Origin: DATAOG01 sp963753685
GTDB taxonomy: Bacteria; Pseudomonadota; Alphaproteobacteria; Geminicoccales; Geminicoccaceae
NCBI GenBank assembly: GCA_963753685.1
Contig: CAVWDE010000007.1
Span: 158,637-222,636 of the forward strand
Direction: 5' to 3'
DNA: 64,000 nt
Shown: positions 8,152 through 16,715 of the stretch, piece by piece
Layout of the letters: every line of letters starts with the position of its first letter
Position numbering within the stretch: position 1 is the first letter of the stretch
Translations under genes and position numbers: made by a program
Notes under the pieces: generated by a model
What the model was told of the DNA's origin: nothing
What the model saw: only the letters and a program-made list of their open reading frames with translations
The model's database searches: none

Positions 8152-9096
8152 TCAGTCGCGCTCGGCCAGGATACGGCGCGAGAGCAGAAAGATCAGCAGC
8201 GCCAGCAGCGGGAAGAACACCATGTTGACCGCGGACCCGATGCCGAGGCGGCCTGCGGCCAGCGCGTATTTGAACGCCAGGTTCGGCAGGATCTGGGTGC
8301 GGTTGGCCGGGCCGCCGTTGGTCAGGATCTGGACGATCACCAGGTTGGTCGAGGTCCAGATGGCAGACAGCATGAGCACGATCGTGAACACGCGCCGCAT
8401 CTGCGGGATCGTGATGTACCAGAACTCGTGCCAGACGTTGGCGCCGTCGATCCGCGCCGCCTCGTACAGCTCCTTGGGAATCGCCTTGAGGCCGGCGAGG
8501 AAGCTCATCGTGTAGAAGGGCGTGCCCGACCAGACCACGACCGCGACCACCGAGGCCATGGCGACCTTGGGATCGCCCAGCCAGGAGACCACGTTCTCGA
8601 CGTGGAACACCGCGATCAAGAAGTTGTTCAACAGGCCGCTGAAGTCGTCGTAGATCCAGCGAAAGCTGAATGCGGCGACGATCGTCGGCACCGCCCAGGG
8701 CACGAACAGGATCGTCCGCCAGATGTAGTTGAACGCGCGGTCCTGGGCCAGGACCAGCGCCATGCCGAGGCCCAGGCAGAACTTGATGGCGACCGCCGAG
8801 AAGGTATAGACGAGGGTGTTGCGCACGACCAGGAGGAACTTGGGATCGGCGAACAGCTCGTAATAGTTGCCGAGCCCGATGAACCGGCCCGGCGTCCCGA
8901 CCATCTTGTCGTGGAAGCTGATCCAGATCGCCGAGAAGAAGGGATAGACGACGACGAACACGAGCACGGCCAGCGCCGGCGTCAGGAACAGGAAGGCGAT
9001 GAACCTCTGATTGTTGAGGAGCTCCGACCAACGCGAGGCGGCCGCAGCGTCGGGACGCCACGCCGAGCCGACCGTCGCAACCCGCCTGCCGAGCAT
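8152..9096 (-). CDS. Sugar-type ABC importer permease (MalF/UgpA type)
   Basis: This first permease of the sugar-type importer is 314 residues from ATG (MLGRRVATVGSAW), with GGGAGG six bases upstream; longer in-frame starts up to 9333 would overlap the divergent gene. About six membrane segments are visible, beginning FIAFLFLTPALAVLVFVVVY. The EAA loop is YEAARIDGANVWHEFWYITIPQM. It ends with a transmembrane helix and SRRILAERD. The order on the minus strand is permease, permease, binding protein, so the binding protein is transcribed last. The 235 bases between this start and the divergent MTHFR-type gene should hold both promoters; no clear consensus boxes were identified there. Confidence 0.93.
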   Translation of the reverse strand: MLGRRVATVGSAWRPDAAAASRWSELLNNQRFIAFLFLTPALAVLVFVVVYPFFSAIWISFHDKMVGTPGRFIGLGNYYELFADPKFLLVVRNTLVYTFSAVAIKFCLGLGMALVLAQDRAFNYIWRTILFVPWAVPTIVAAFSFRWIYDDFSGLLNNFLIAVFHVENVVSWLGDPKVAMASVVAVVVWSGTPFYTMSFLAGLKAIPKELYEAARIDGANVWHEFWYITIPQMRRVFTIVLMLSAIWTSTNLVIVQILTNGGPANRTQILPNLAFKYALAAGRLGIGSAVNMVFFPLLALLIFLLSRRILAERD

Positions 9097-9331
9097 GACG
9101 CCTCCCGCGTTGCTCGTGCCCTCCCCGCCAGATCGCGGCGTTGGAGGTTTGACCGGAGCGTATCGCGTTCGGTCGGCGCGTGCAAACCCGAGCATCGTCA
9201 GCGGGCGGAAAACGCGCGGGCGCTGGACCGGCCGCCGGGCCAGGCCGCAGAGATGATCGCCGGTGCCGCATGTGCGATAGTGCGCGCCTGCGACAACGCC
9301 TAGGACCCGCGCTATCCTGGGGAGATCGGCC

Positions 9332-9805
9332 ATGTATGCAGTGCGCCTCTGGTCGGTCCGGCACGCCCGGCGGCTCGGCGCCGTCTACGAGCGCTTCGAG
9401 CGGCTGCTGGTCGCGTGCGATCCGCTCCTGCGCCGGATCGGCTATGGCCGGCTCGAGCGGCCGGTCGCGGCGCTCGAGCGCGGCGTCAAGGGCCTCCTGT
9501 TCGACTGCCGGATGTGCGGTCAGTGCGCGCTCAGCTCGACCGGCCTGTCATGCCCCATGAACTGCCCCAAGGGCCTGCGCAACGGGCCCTGCGGCGGCGT
9601 CCGGCCGGATGGCCGGTGCGAGGTCGTGCCGACCATGCGCTGCGTCTGGGTGGAGGCCTTTGAGGGCAGCCGCCGGCTGCCGGGCGGCGAGGCGATCCTG
9701 AGCGTGCAGAAACCGGTCGACCACCGCCTCTGGGGACGCTCGGCCTGGCTCGGCGTCCTGCGCACGCGCCCGGACGCCGCGTCCGCCGGGGAGCGGGCCG
9801 CCTGA
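9332..9805 (+). CDS. Methylenetetrahydrofolate reductase C-terminal zinc-binding domain protein
   Basis: This is a 157-residue protein of the family annotated as the MTHFR C-terminal catalytic or zinc-binding domain. After a helical N-terminus it has the dense cysteine motif FDCRMCGQCALSSTGLSCP, then MNCPKGLRNGPCGG and CEVVPTMRCVWV, which is typical for metal or Fe-S binding. In many bacteria this domain is a separate gene next to a MetF-like protein, as here (3 bases to the next start). Family knowledge links the pair to one-carbon folate chemistry; the exact electron donor is not shown by the sequence. Confidence 0.9.
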   Translation: MYAVRLWSVRHARRLGAVYERFERLLVACDPLLRRIGYGRLERPVAALERGVKGLLFDCRMCGQCALSSTGLSCPMNCPKGLRNGPCGGVRPDGRCEVVPTMRCVWVEAFEGSRRLPGGEAILSVQKPVDHRLWGRSAWLGVLRTRPDAASAGERAA

Positions 9806-9808
9806 GCC

Positions 9809-10906
9809 ATGACCGAGCGTCAGGACGACCGCCCGCACGGCCCGCTCAACTTAGGCGCCGCGCATCCGGAGATGATCCGTCCGGGGCCCCTCGACCCCGG
9901 CGCCCCGCTCGACCCCTTGCCCGGCCATTCCTCGCGCGGCCGCCTGGAGCGGGTTTTGCGGGCCGGCGAGTTCGCGGTCACCGCCGAGCTGTCGCCGCCG
10001 GACTCGGCCGATCCCACCGATGTCTACCAGCGGGCCAGGGTCTTCGACGGCTGGGTCGACGGCATCAACGCGACCGACGGCTCGGGCGCCAACTGCCACA
10101 TGTCGAGCGTCGGCGTCTGCGCGCTCCTGACCCGGGTCGGCTATGCGCCGGTGATGCAGATCTCCTGTCGCGACAAGAACCGGATCGCGATCCAGGGCGA
10201 CGTGCTCGGCGCCGCGGCGATGGGCGTCGCCAACGTGCTCTGCCTGACCGGCGATGGCGTCCAGTGCGGCGACCAGCCGGAAGCGAAGCCCGTATTCGAC
10301 CTCGACAGCATCGCCCTGATCGAGGCGATCAGGATCCTGCGCGACGAGCGCCGCCTCTTGTCCGGGCGACCGCTCAGCCACCCGCCCGAGCTGTTCATCG
10401 GCGCGGCCGAGAACCCGTTCGCGCCGCCCTACGAGTTCCGGCCGCTGCGGCTGGCCAAGAAGATCGCGGCCGGCGCCCAGTTCATCCAGACCCAGTACTG
10501 CTACGACATCCCGATGCTCGAGCGGTTCATGGCGCGCGCGCGCGACCAGGGCCTGCCCGAGCGCTGCTTCATCCTGGTGGGCGTCGGCCCGCTCGCCTCG
10601 GCGCGGGCGGCGCAATGGATCCGCACGCACGTGCCGGGCGTACACATTCCGGACGCGGTGGTGGCGCGGCTCGAGCGAGCGAGCACTCAGCGCGAGGAAG
10701 GCAAGCGCCTCTGCATTGAGCTGATCCAGCAGATCCGCGAGATCGAAGGCGTCGCCGGCATCCACCTCATGGCCTATCGCCAGGAGGAAGCGGTCGCCGA
10801 GATCATCGAGCGCTCGGACGTGCTGCGCGGCCGCCGGCCGCACAACGTGATCGCCCGCTGGGCCGCCTTTCAGCGCCGACGCGCGGTGCAGGCGGCGCCC
10901 GCCTAG
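9809..10906 (+). CDS. Methylenetetrahydrofolate reductase (MetF-like)
   Basis: This FAD-type TIM-barrel protein of the methylenetetrahydrofolate reductase family has 365 residues. It contains FAVTAELSPPDSADP near residue 53 (the MetF start of the barrel), INATDGSGANCHMSS, MQISCRDKNRIAIQGDVLGA, LCLTGDGVQCGD, and FIQTQYCYDIPMLERFM toward the C-terminus. It would reduce 5,10-methylene-H4F to 5-methyl-H4F, or run the reverse direction in methyl oxidation. It is translationally coupled to the zinc-domain gene. Because the far end of this window encodes methyl-group-removing enzymes, a part in oxidising methyl-H4F is plausible, but that is inference. Confidence 0.88.
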   Translation: MTERQDDRPHGPLNLGAAHPEMIRPGPLDPGAPLDPLPGHSSRGRLERVLRAGEFAVTAELSPPDSADPTDVYQRARVFDGWVDGINATDGSGANCHMSSVGVCALLTRVGYAPVMQISCRDKNRIAIQGDVLGAAAMGVANVLCLTGDGVQCGDQPEAKPVFDLDSIALIEAIRILRDERRLLSGRPLSHPPELFIGAAENPFAPPYEFRPLRLAKKIAAGAQFIQTQYCYDIPMLERFMARARDQGLPERCFILVGVGPLASARAAQWIRTHVPGVHIPDAVVARLERASTQREEGKRLCIELIQQIREIEGVAGIHLMAYRQEEAVAEIIERSDVLRGRRPHNVIARWAAFQRRRAVQAAPA

Positions 10907-10925
10907 GCCGCCTGCGGCCGCGCGT

Positions 10926-11126
10926 TTACTGGGTCGTCTGGCTCGGCTGGGTCTCTTGCTTGATCTTGTCCTCGGTCTTCTGCGAGGCGGTCGACATCCC
11001 TTGTCCGGCCGCCGACACGTCCTCGCCCATGCCCTTGACCGTGTTGCAGCCGGAGGTCAGGAGCGCGAGGCCGAGCAACGCCGGCATCAGCAGCAGGCCG
11101 AGAATTCCCTTCGCAGGTCTGGACAT
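10926..11126 (-). CDS. Entericidin-like small lipoprotein
   Basis: This is a 66-residue predicted lipoprotein. A basic start (MSRPAKG), a hydrophobic stretch (LLLMPALLGLALL) and a lipobox TSGC at residues 24-27 give an N-terminal lipidated Cys27. The mature part NTVKGMGEDVSAAGQGM matches the entericidin A/B core (CNTxxGxGxD...G). Entericidins are small membrane lipoproteins linked to stress; function in alphaproteobacteria is mostly unknown. It lies alone between the MetF-type gene and a hydrolase gene, with GGAGGGA upstream of the start codon. Confidence 0.9.
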   Translation of the reverse strand: MSRPAKGILGLLLMPALLGLALLTSGCNTVKGMGEDVSAAGQGMSTASQKTEDKIKQETQPSQTTQ

Positions 11127-11290
11127 TGTGCTCCCTCCAGTGTGTTTCCCCCATGCCCCGCCCTGGCGCGCGTTTTTTCCGTATGGTCGGGCGCCAAGCT
11201 CCTACATGAGCCCGTCGGGCACAGCAAGAGCGTGAAATGGCGCAAGCGCGGCGCGGCGGCAAGGCCTGAAATCCCGACCAAGCCAGCGGG

Positions 11291-12109
11291 TCAGCCTGCC
11301 GGACCGTCCGTCTCGACGAGATGCAGGAACTCGACCAGGGCGTCCAGGGTGGCGTCCGGCTGCTCGACCATCAGCATGTGGCCGGCTGAGGGCAGAACGA
11401 CGAACTTCGCGCCCTTGATCGCCTCGGCGAGCCTGGCGCCCTGGCGGGCTGGGGTCATCCGGTCGAGCTCGCCGGCCACGATCAGGGTCGGGCATTTCAC
11501 TTTGGCCGCCGTGGCCAGGCCATCCTCGTAGGCATGGCAGGCGGCGAGGTCGGTCTGCAGCACCGGCCCGACCGAGCGCTCGAGCAGGCGCAGGCCATGG
11601 CCCATCATCCAGCTGCCAGGCGCCTTGTGGCCGCCGAGGTGGCCGGCCGGGCCAAAGCCCCAGTCGCAGATCAAGAGGGCGGCGCGCGTGCCGGGTCCGG
11701 CGGCGGCCGCGAGCAGCTCCGAATGGACCGGCATCCGGGCGGCCGCGCCGAGCAGGGCCAGGCTTGCGATCCGCCGGCGATGGCGCGCCGCCAGCTCGAG
11801 GCCGATCAGCGCGCCCATCGAATGGCCGACCAGGTGGATGGCGGGGGTCTCCAGAACCTTGATCAGCTCCCAGAGCCAGTCGGCGAGCGCCGCGATCGAG
11901 CCCCGGAGCTCGCCGCCGCTCCGGCCATGGCCGGGCAGATCGACCGCCAGCGCGTTCCAGCCGCGATAGGCGAAATGGCGCGCCTGCAGGGGCCAGACCG
12001 AATGGTCCATGCCGGCGCCGTGGACGAGCAGAACCGTCCGCCGGGCGAGATCGAAGCCCTTGCCGTAGTCCGCGAGGAACGCGGGGGCACCGTCGACGCC
12101 GAGCTCCAT
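11291..12109 (-). CDS. Alpha/beta-fold hydrolase
   Basis: This 272-residue alpha/beta hydrolase has the oxyanion region LLVHGAGMDHSVWPLQA (residues 27-43), the nucleophile elbow GHSMGALIGLE (Ser97 region), the acid Asp in the IVAGELDRMTP strand and the catalytic His in LPSAGHMLMVEQP. No signal peptide is seen, so it is cytoplasmic. The substrate cannot be named; family members are esterases, C-C hydrolases or dehalogenases. It follows the sulfhydrylase gene on the same strand with about 10 bases between, so the two may be co-transcribed. Confidence 0.9.
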   Translation of the reverse strand: MELGVDGAPAFLADYGKGFDLARRTVLLVHGAGMDHSVWPLQARHFAYRGWNALAVDLPGHGRSGGELRGSIAALADWLWELIKVLETPAIHLVGHSMGALIGLELAARHRRRIASLALLGAAARMPVHSELLAAAAGPGTRAALLICDWGFGPAGHLGGHKAPGSWMMGHGLRLLERSVGPVLQTDLAACHAYEDGLATAAKVKCPTLIVAGELDRMTPARQGARLAEAIKGAKFVVLPSAGHMLMVEQPDATLDALVEFLHLVETDGPAG

Positions 12110-12119
12110 CGGCCGGCCC

Positions 12120-13416
12120 TCAGCCCCGGGCGGCGCGCTGCAACGCGCGGTCGAGGTCGTCGATGATGTCCGCCGGATCCTCGAGGCCGACCGAGAGCCG
12201 GATCATGTCCAGGCCGACGCCGGCGGCCGCGAGCGCCTCGGCGCCGACCTGCAGATGCGTGGTCGAGGCCGGGTGGATCACGAGCGTCTTGGCGTCGCCG
12301 ACGTTGGCGAGGTGGGAGGCGAGCGTGCAGGCCTCGATGAAGCGCCGGCCGGCGGTGCGTCCGCCCTTGACCCCGAAGCTCACCATCGAGCCTGCCCCCT
12401 TGGGCAGCACCCGCTTGCGCCAGCCGATGGTCCGGATGGGTCGCAAGCGAGGGATGCAGCACCCAGGCGACCGCGTCGTGGGTCGCGAGGAACTTGACCA
12501 CGCGGTGCGTGTTGGCCATGTGGCGCTCGATCCGCAGCGGCAGGGTCTCGACGCCTTGCAGGATGTAGAACGCGTTCTGCGGGCTCATGCAGGCGCCGAA
12601 GTCGCGCAGGCCCTCGGTCCGCGCCCGCATGTGGAAGGCCGACGGCCCATAGGTCTCGGCGTAGACCAGGCCGTCGTAGCCGGGATAGGGCAGGGTCATG
12701 GTCGGGAATTTGTCCGAGGCCTGCCACTCGAACCGGCCGCCGTCGACCAGCACGCCGCCGATTGCGATGCCGTGGCCGCCCAGCCACTTGGTCGCCGAAT
12801 GCAGCACCAGATCGGCGCCCGCCTCGAACGGCCGGCAGAGGCAAGGCGTGGCGAAGGTGTTGTCGACGAGCATCGGCAGGCCGTGCGCGTGCGCGACCTC
12901 GGCGACCTTCGCGATGTCCAGGACCTCGAGGCCGGGATTGCCGATCGTCTCGCCGAACACGAGGCGCGTCTCGGGCCGGATCGCGGCCGCGAAAGCCAAA
13001 GGATCGCGCGGGTCGACGAAGCTCGTCTCGATCCCGAAGCGCGGCAGGGTCAGCTTCAGGAGGTTGGTCGAGCCGCCATAGAGCGACTTGGACGCGACGA
13101 TGTGGCCGCCCGCCCCCATCAAGGTCACGATCGCCAGATGCAGCGCCGCCTGACCGCTCGCGGTCGCGACCGCGCCGACCCCGCCCTCGAGCGCCGCGAT
13201 CCGCTCCTCGAGCACCGCGGTCGTCGGGTTCGAGATCCGCGAATAGATGTGCCCGGCGCGCTCGAGGTTGAACAGCGACGCCGCCTGGTCGGCGTCGGTG
13301 AACACGTAGGACGTGGTCTGGTAGATCGGCACCGCGCGCGCCCCGGTCGCGGGGTCCGGCCGCTGCCCGGCGTGCAGCGCGAGCGTGTCGAGCTTCAAAA
13401 GCTTGGGCTCGGTCAT
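12120..13416 (-). CDS. metY: O-acetylhomoserine sulfhydrylase (PLP-dependent), one frameshift
   Basis: This is a Cys/Met-metabolism PLP enzyme, O-acetylhomoserine aminocarboxypropyltransferase type, making homocysteine from O-acetylhomoserine and sulfide. It starts MTEPKLLKLDTLALHAG and shows PIYQTTSYVF, YSRISNPTTAVLEERIAALE, ASGQAALHLA and the PLP-lysine site LVLHSATKWLGGHG. At about 12,415-12,425 the frame breaks after PSLATHPDHRLAQ and continues one base over as KRVLPKGAGSMVSFGVKGGR, ending NVGDAKTLVIHPASTTH and RLSVGLEDPADIIDDLDRAL. The repaired length of about 430 residues is normal. A further in-frame ATG 30 bases upstream overlaps the next gene's stop. Confidence 0.88.
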
Positions 13417-13442
13417 CGGTGACCTCGTCGTTGGTGCAGCGG

Positions 13443-14553
13443 TCATTCGGCCGCCGGTCGGCCCGGGTGGGCTGGCCAGAGGTCGGGGGCGCAGCGGGCG
13501 TACATGCGCGGATAGGCGGTCTTGGCGCCGAGTGCGGCCGCCGCGTGCCAGGCAAAGCGCGGGTCGTACATGATCGCGCGGGCAAGCGCCACGAGATCGG
13601 CCTGACCGCCGGCGATGATCGCCTCGGCCTGGTGCGCGTCCGTGATCATGCCGACCGCCCAGGTCGGGATCTCGGCCTCGCGCCGGACCTGCTCGGCAAA
13701 CGGAACCTGGTAGCCGGGCCCGAGCGGGATCTTCTGACGCGGATCGAGGCCGCCGCTCGAGACGTCGACGAAATCGCAGCCCAGAGCCTTGAGCGCCCGG
13801 GCGAAGGCGACCGTCTCTTCGACGGTCCAGCCGCCGTCGACCCAATCGGTCGCCGAGACGCGCACGCCGAGCGGCTGGTCAGCGGGCCAGACCGCGCGGA
13901 CCGCCTCGAACACCTCGAGCGGAAAGCGCATCCGTCGCTCCAGATCGCCGCCATAGGCGTCGGTCCGCCGGTTGCTGATCGGGGAGAGGAACTGGTGCAG
14001 CAGATAGCCATGGGCGCCGTGCAGCTCGAGCAGATCGAAACCGAGCCGGCGGGCACGCAGCGCTGCGGCGACGAACTGCTCCTTGACCTCCGCGAGCCCC
14101 GCCGCATCCAGCGCCTCGGGCGTGTGCCAGCCCTCGGCATAAGGCAGCGCCGAGGCGCCGACCGTGGTCCAGGCCCGCTCGTCCTGCCTGAGCGGCTGAC
14201 CGCCCTCGATCGGCGGGCGGACCGAGGCCTTGCGCCCGGCATGCGCGAGCTGGATGCCGAGCGCCGCGACGCCGTAGTGCCGGCAGAAGCCCACGACCCG
14301 CGCGAGCGCCTGCTCGTTGGCCTCGGACCAGAGGCCGAGGCACTTGTGGGTGATCCGGCCGACCTTCGAGACGTGGGTCGCCTCGGTCATCACCAGGCCG
14401 GCCGCGCCCTGCGCGAACTGGCCGAGATGCATCAGGTGCCAGTCGTTGGCCGAGCCGTCCTCGGCATTGTACTGGCACATCGACGACACCACGATCCGGT
14501 TGGCGAGCGTCAGGTGCGCGGAGCGCGATCGGGGCGAACAGAGCGGCAGCCAT
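13443..14553 (-). CDS. NADH:flavin oxidoreductase, old yellow enzyme (YqjM-like), frameshift near start
   Basis: This is an FMN-dependent ene-reductase-type protein of about 370 residues. It shows VVSSMCQYNAEDG, LGIQLAHAGRKAS (FMN and substrate region), the active-site pair in ELHGAHGYLLHQFLSP, ISNRRTDAYGGDLERRMRF, and the C-terminal FMN phosphate site with ADLVALARAIMYDPRF. Homology starts at the ATG at 14,553 (MAAALFAPIALR) but after about 12 codons, near 14,520, the frame shifts by one base to HLTLANRIVV. A single indel would repair it. It lies directly upstream of the sulfhydrylase gene on the same strand, close enough to share a transcript. Confidence 0.88.
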
Positions 14554-14746
14554 CGGGCGGCGTTTCCCTGGTTTGAGCATTTGAGCTTGGGGCTTGTTAG
14601 ACCAAGCGAGACGACCTGCCCAGATCGTCCGCTCAAAGGACCTGCGAGGCACCGCCGCGCCCGGCTCCGACGGGGCGCGCCCCTTCAACCAAGCCTTAAG
14701 GCCAGTTCCCCTAAAGTGGCGTGCCGCGTCAACAGGAGACAGCGCC

Positions 14747-15568
14747 ATGGCTGGTCGCTTGCCAGAGGCTCTGGCCGCGCTCGAGGCCGAGATCCGCGAG
14801 AACGGCTGGATCAATGCCGATCAGGTGCTGCGCCTGCGGCGCATCGTCTATGGCGATGGCGGGATCAGCCGCGACGAGGCCGCCTGCCTGTTCCGCCTCA
14901 ATCGCCGAGTGCTGGCGAGCGATCCGGCCTGGGCCGAGTTCTACGTCGATGCGCTGACCGACTTCTTCTACTGGCGCAACGGCACCGACAGCGTGCTCAC
15001 CGAGGACGGCGAGCGGATGCTGTTCGAATGGCTGGGATCGCGCCCGGGCGTCGACGATCCGACCGAGCTGCGCCTGCTGCTCAACCTGATCTTCCGCACC
15101 AATGGCTGCTCGGAGCGGTTCCGGAGCTTCGTGCTCAAGGCGGTCGAGCACAGCGTGCTGCACAGCGATCATGCCCTGTTCGGCTTCGCCGACCGCCGCG
15201 CCGGCGCGATCGACAAGGCCGACGTCGAGGTGGTCCGCCGCCTGATCTACGGCAGCGGCAGCCAGAGCGGGATCGCGGTCAGCCGGGCCGAGGCCGAATT
15301 CCTGTTCGAGCTCAATCGGGCGACCGCGGGCGCCGACAACGACCCCGCCTGGCGCGATCTGTTCGTCAAGGCCGTCACCATGCATGTGCTCTACGGCGGC
15401 GACTTCCCTGATCGCGTCGACGAGCAGGAAGCGGCCTGGCTCAGCGGTCAGATCGGCGCCGACTGGGACGATCACGCCAACGAACAGGCGCTGCTCGCCT
15501 ACCTCAAGCAGGAGGCGATCAGCCTGCATCCTCTGCTCGAGCCGCTCTACCGCCGCCTCGAAGCCTGA
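14747..15568 (+). CDS. Unknown protein built of two similar domains
   Basis: I recognise no named family for this 273-residue soluble protein. It is an internal duplication: NGWINADQVLRLRRIVYGDG...ISRDEAACLFRLNR near residues 19-56 is matched by IDKADVEVVRRLIYGSG...VSRAEAEFLFELNR near residues 155-195. Each is followed by DPAWxxxFVxA and a tryptophan- or glycine-rich stretch. The Asp/Gly loops inside helical pairs recall EF-hand or TerB-like modules, but that is only a resemblance. The ATG has AGGAGA upstream; a longer frame to 14,594 lacks homology between the halves. It stands alone, divergent from the flavin oxidoreductase, with about 190 bases between starts. Confidence 0.8.
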   Translation: MAGRLPEALAALEAEIRENGWINADQVLRLRRIVYGDGGISRDEAACLFRLNRRVLASDPAWAEFYVDALTDFFYWRNGTDSVLTEDGERMLFEWLGSRPGVDDPTELRLLLNLIFRTNGCSERFRSFVLKAVEHSVLHSDHALFGFADRRAGAIDKADVEVVRRLIYGSGSQSGIAVSRAEAEFLFELNRATAGADNDPAWRDLFVKAVTMHVLYGGDFPDRVDEQEAAWLSGQIGADWDDHANEQALLAYLKQEAISLHPLLEPLYRRLEA

Positions 15569-16259
15569 CGGCCCCTCCACCACCCTGAGCCCAGCCCGCC
15601 GTTCTTCTACGTTTTTTCGCCAGAACCCGCTCCAAGCCGCGGCTTGCCTCAGCCTGCGCGGCTCGCCGAAAGCACGAACTGTGTCGGCAAGGCCCGCTCG
15701 GCCGGACCACCGAATCCGGGGGCGCCTCCGCCCGGCTCAAGCCAGCTACTATCGATCCGGCCAGCAAAAAGAGCGATGGTCGCATCGGCCACCGCGCGTT
15801 CGCCCGATCGAGCGCTCTGCCACGACACCATATTTTTTTGTCCCTGGGATCAATACCCAACGAGACATGCGGGCCGGCTGCCCAGATCGAACCCGTCAAC
15901 CAGCGCCAAGGCAGCCGAATGACCACCGTCGGCGTCGCGACCCGGAGGCGCTGCGCTCGACCAGCCGGCGCGATCCCGACCTGTCCCGCGTCAGCGTCGA
16001 CCCGGAGCCGCCAACCCGTTCGTCAGCGCTCCGTCCCTGGCCTGACCTCGCTCGATGGTCCGCGGGACCGTGGGACTCATTCCCCTTCGAGCTTTGGCTC
16101 GCGCACGGAGTCCCACGGTCGCATGGACCATGGAAAGGAAGGATTGACCCGCCTCGGTTAACAAAGGGTCAAAGTGGCAACCTTGCGCGACGGCGACGCC
16201 AGTACGACGACCGGGAGCGATCCCAGGGGCAGCCGTGGCGCCGCCCGGGGGACCGCCGG
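15569..16259. other. Non-coding stretch of about 690 bases
   Basis: No frame here shows a convincing protein; those present are short, basic and without ribosome sites. The stretch is locally richer in A and T than its neighbours (for example around 15,830-15,860). It contains one long inverted repeat, listed separately. Confidence 0.6.
16055..16131. repeat. Long inverted repeat with 24-base arms
   Basis: The left arm (16,055-16,078) and right arm (16,108-16,131) are reverse complements. The inner 13 bases, GACCGTGGGACTC / GAGTCCCACGGTC, and the outer 7 bases, ATGGTCC / GGACCAT, pair perfectly; four bases between them do not. The loop is 29 bases. No T-run follows, so it is not a classic terminator. 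It could be a folded RNA, a mobile-element end or a protein-binding site. Confidence 0.7.
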
Positions 16260-16574
16260 TCACCTCATCAGGAGCTCGCCCGGCGAATAGAGCAGGCCGC
16301 GCTCGGACAGGCTGGGCCGGCGCTGGGAATTGGTGCAACCGTCCTTGATGTGGCCCTGCGGCCTCGGATCGCCGGCGTAGCCCCAGATGCCGCTGCCGGT
16401 GTCGAGCCAATAGGCGCCATTCGGGATCGGCCGGCAGCTGATCCCCTCGAGCAGCTGGATCTGGTCGAGGTTCAGGCGCAGCCCGTTGACCACGACCCAA
16501 CGCTCGGCGTGGGCCACGCCGGCCATGGTCAGAAAGATCGAGATCACGAGGGCGGCGATGGAGATCGAGCGCAT
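16260..16574 (-). CDS. Small secreted protein of unknown function
   Basis: This is a 104-residue protein with a clear Sec signal peptide (MRSISIAALVISIFLTMAG, cleavage after VAHA). The mature part RWVVVNGLRLNLDQIQLLEG...CRPIPNGAYWLDTGSGIWGYAG has two cysteines and the tryptophan/glycine stretch YWLDTGSGIWGY, a pattern I have seen in small exported alphaproteobacterial proteins but cannot tie to a function. The ATG was chosen because the signal peptide starts there; an in-frame start 14 codons upstream would bury it. It is alone on its strand. Confidence 0.78.
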   Translation of the reverse strand: MRSISIAALVISIFLTMAGVAHAERWVVVNGLRLNLDQIQLLEGISCRPIPNGAYWLDTGSGIWGYAGDPRPQGHIKDGCTNSQRRPSLSERGLLYSPGELLMR

Positions 16575-16715
16575 CTGACAAGCTCCCGGAATTGAACCGC
16601 GACCTGGCTGCTTCAATCATTCGGGATAGCGGAGACCCGCGGCGCTTCGAATCCTGCAGACTCGGCGCCATACTGTTGCACCGCGGAAAACGCGGTCAGC
16701 GGGGGTGGACAGGTC

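Noticed and set aside
7185..8228. Plus-strand frame opposite the permease genes
   Set aside because: Charged low-complexity mirror frame; both permeases are fully supported on the minus strand.
11863..13845. 660-codon minus-strand frame around the sulfhydrylase
   Set aside because: Only the sulfhydrylase part is real; the ends are frame run-through caused by the frameshift and by chance openness upstream.
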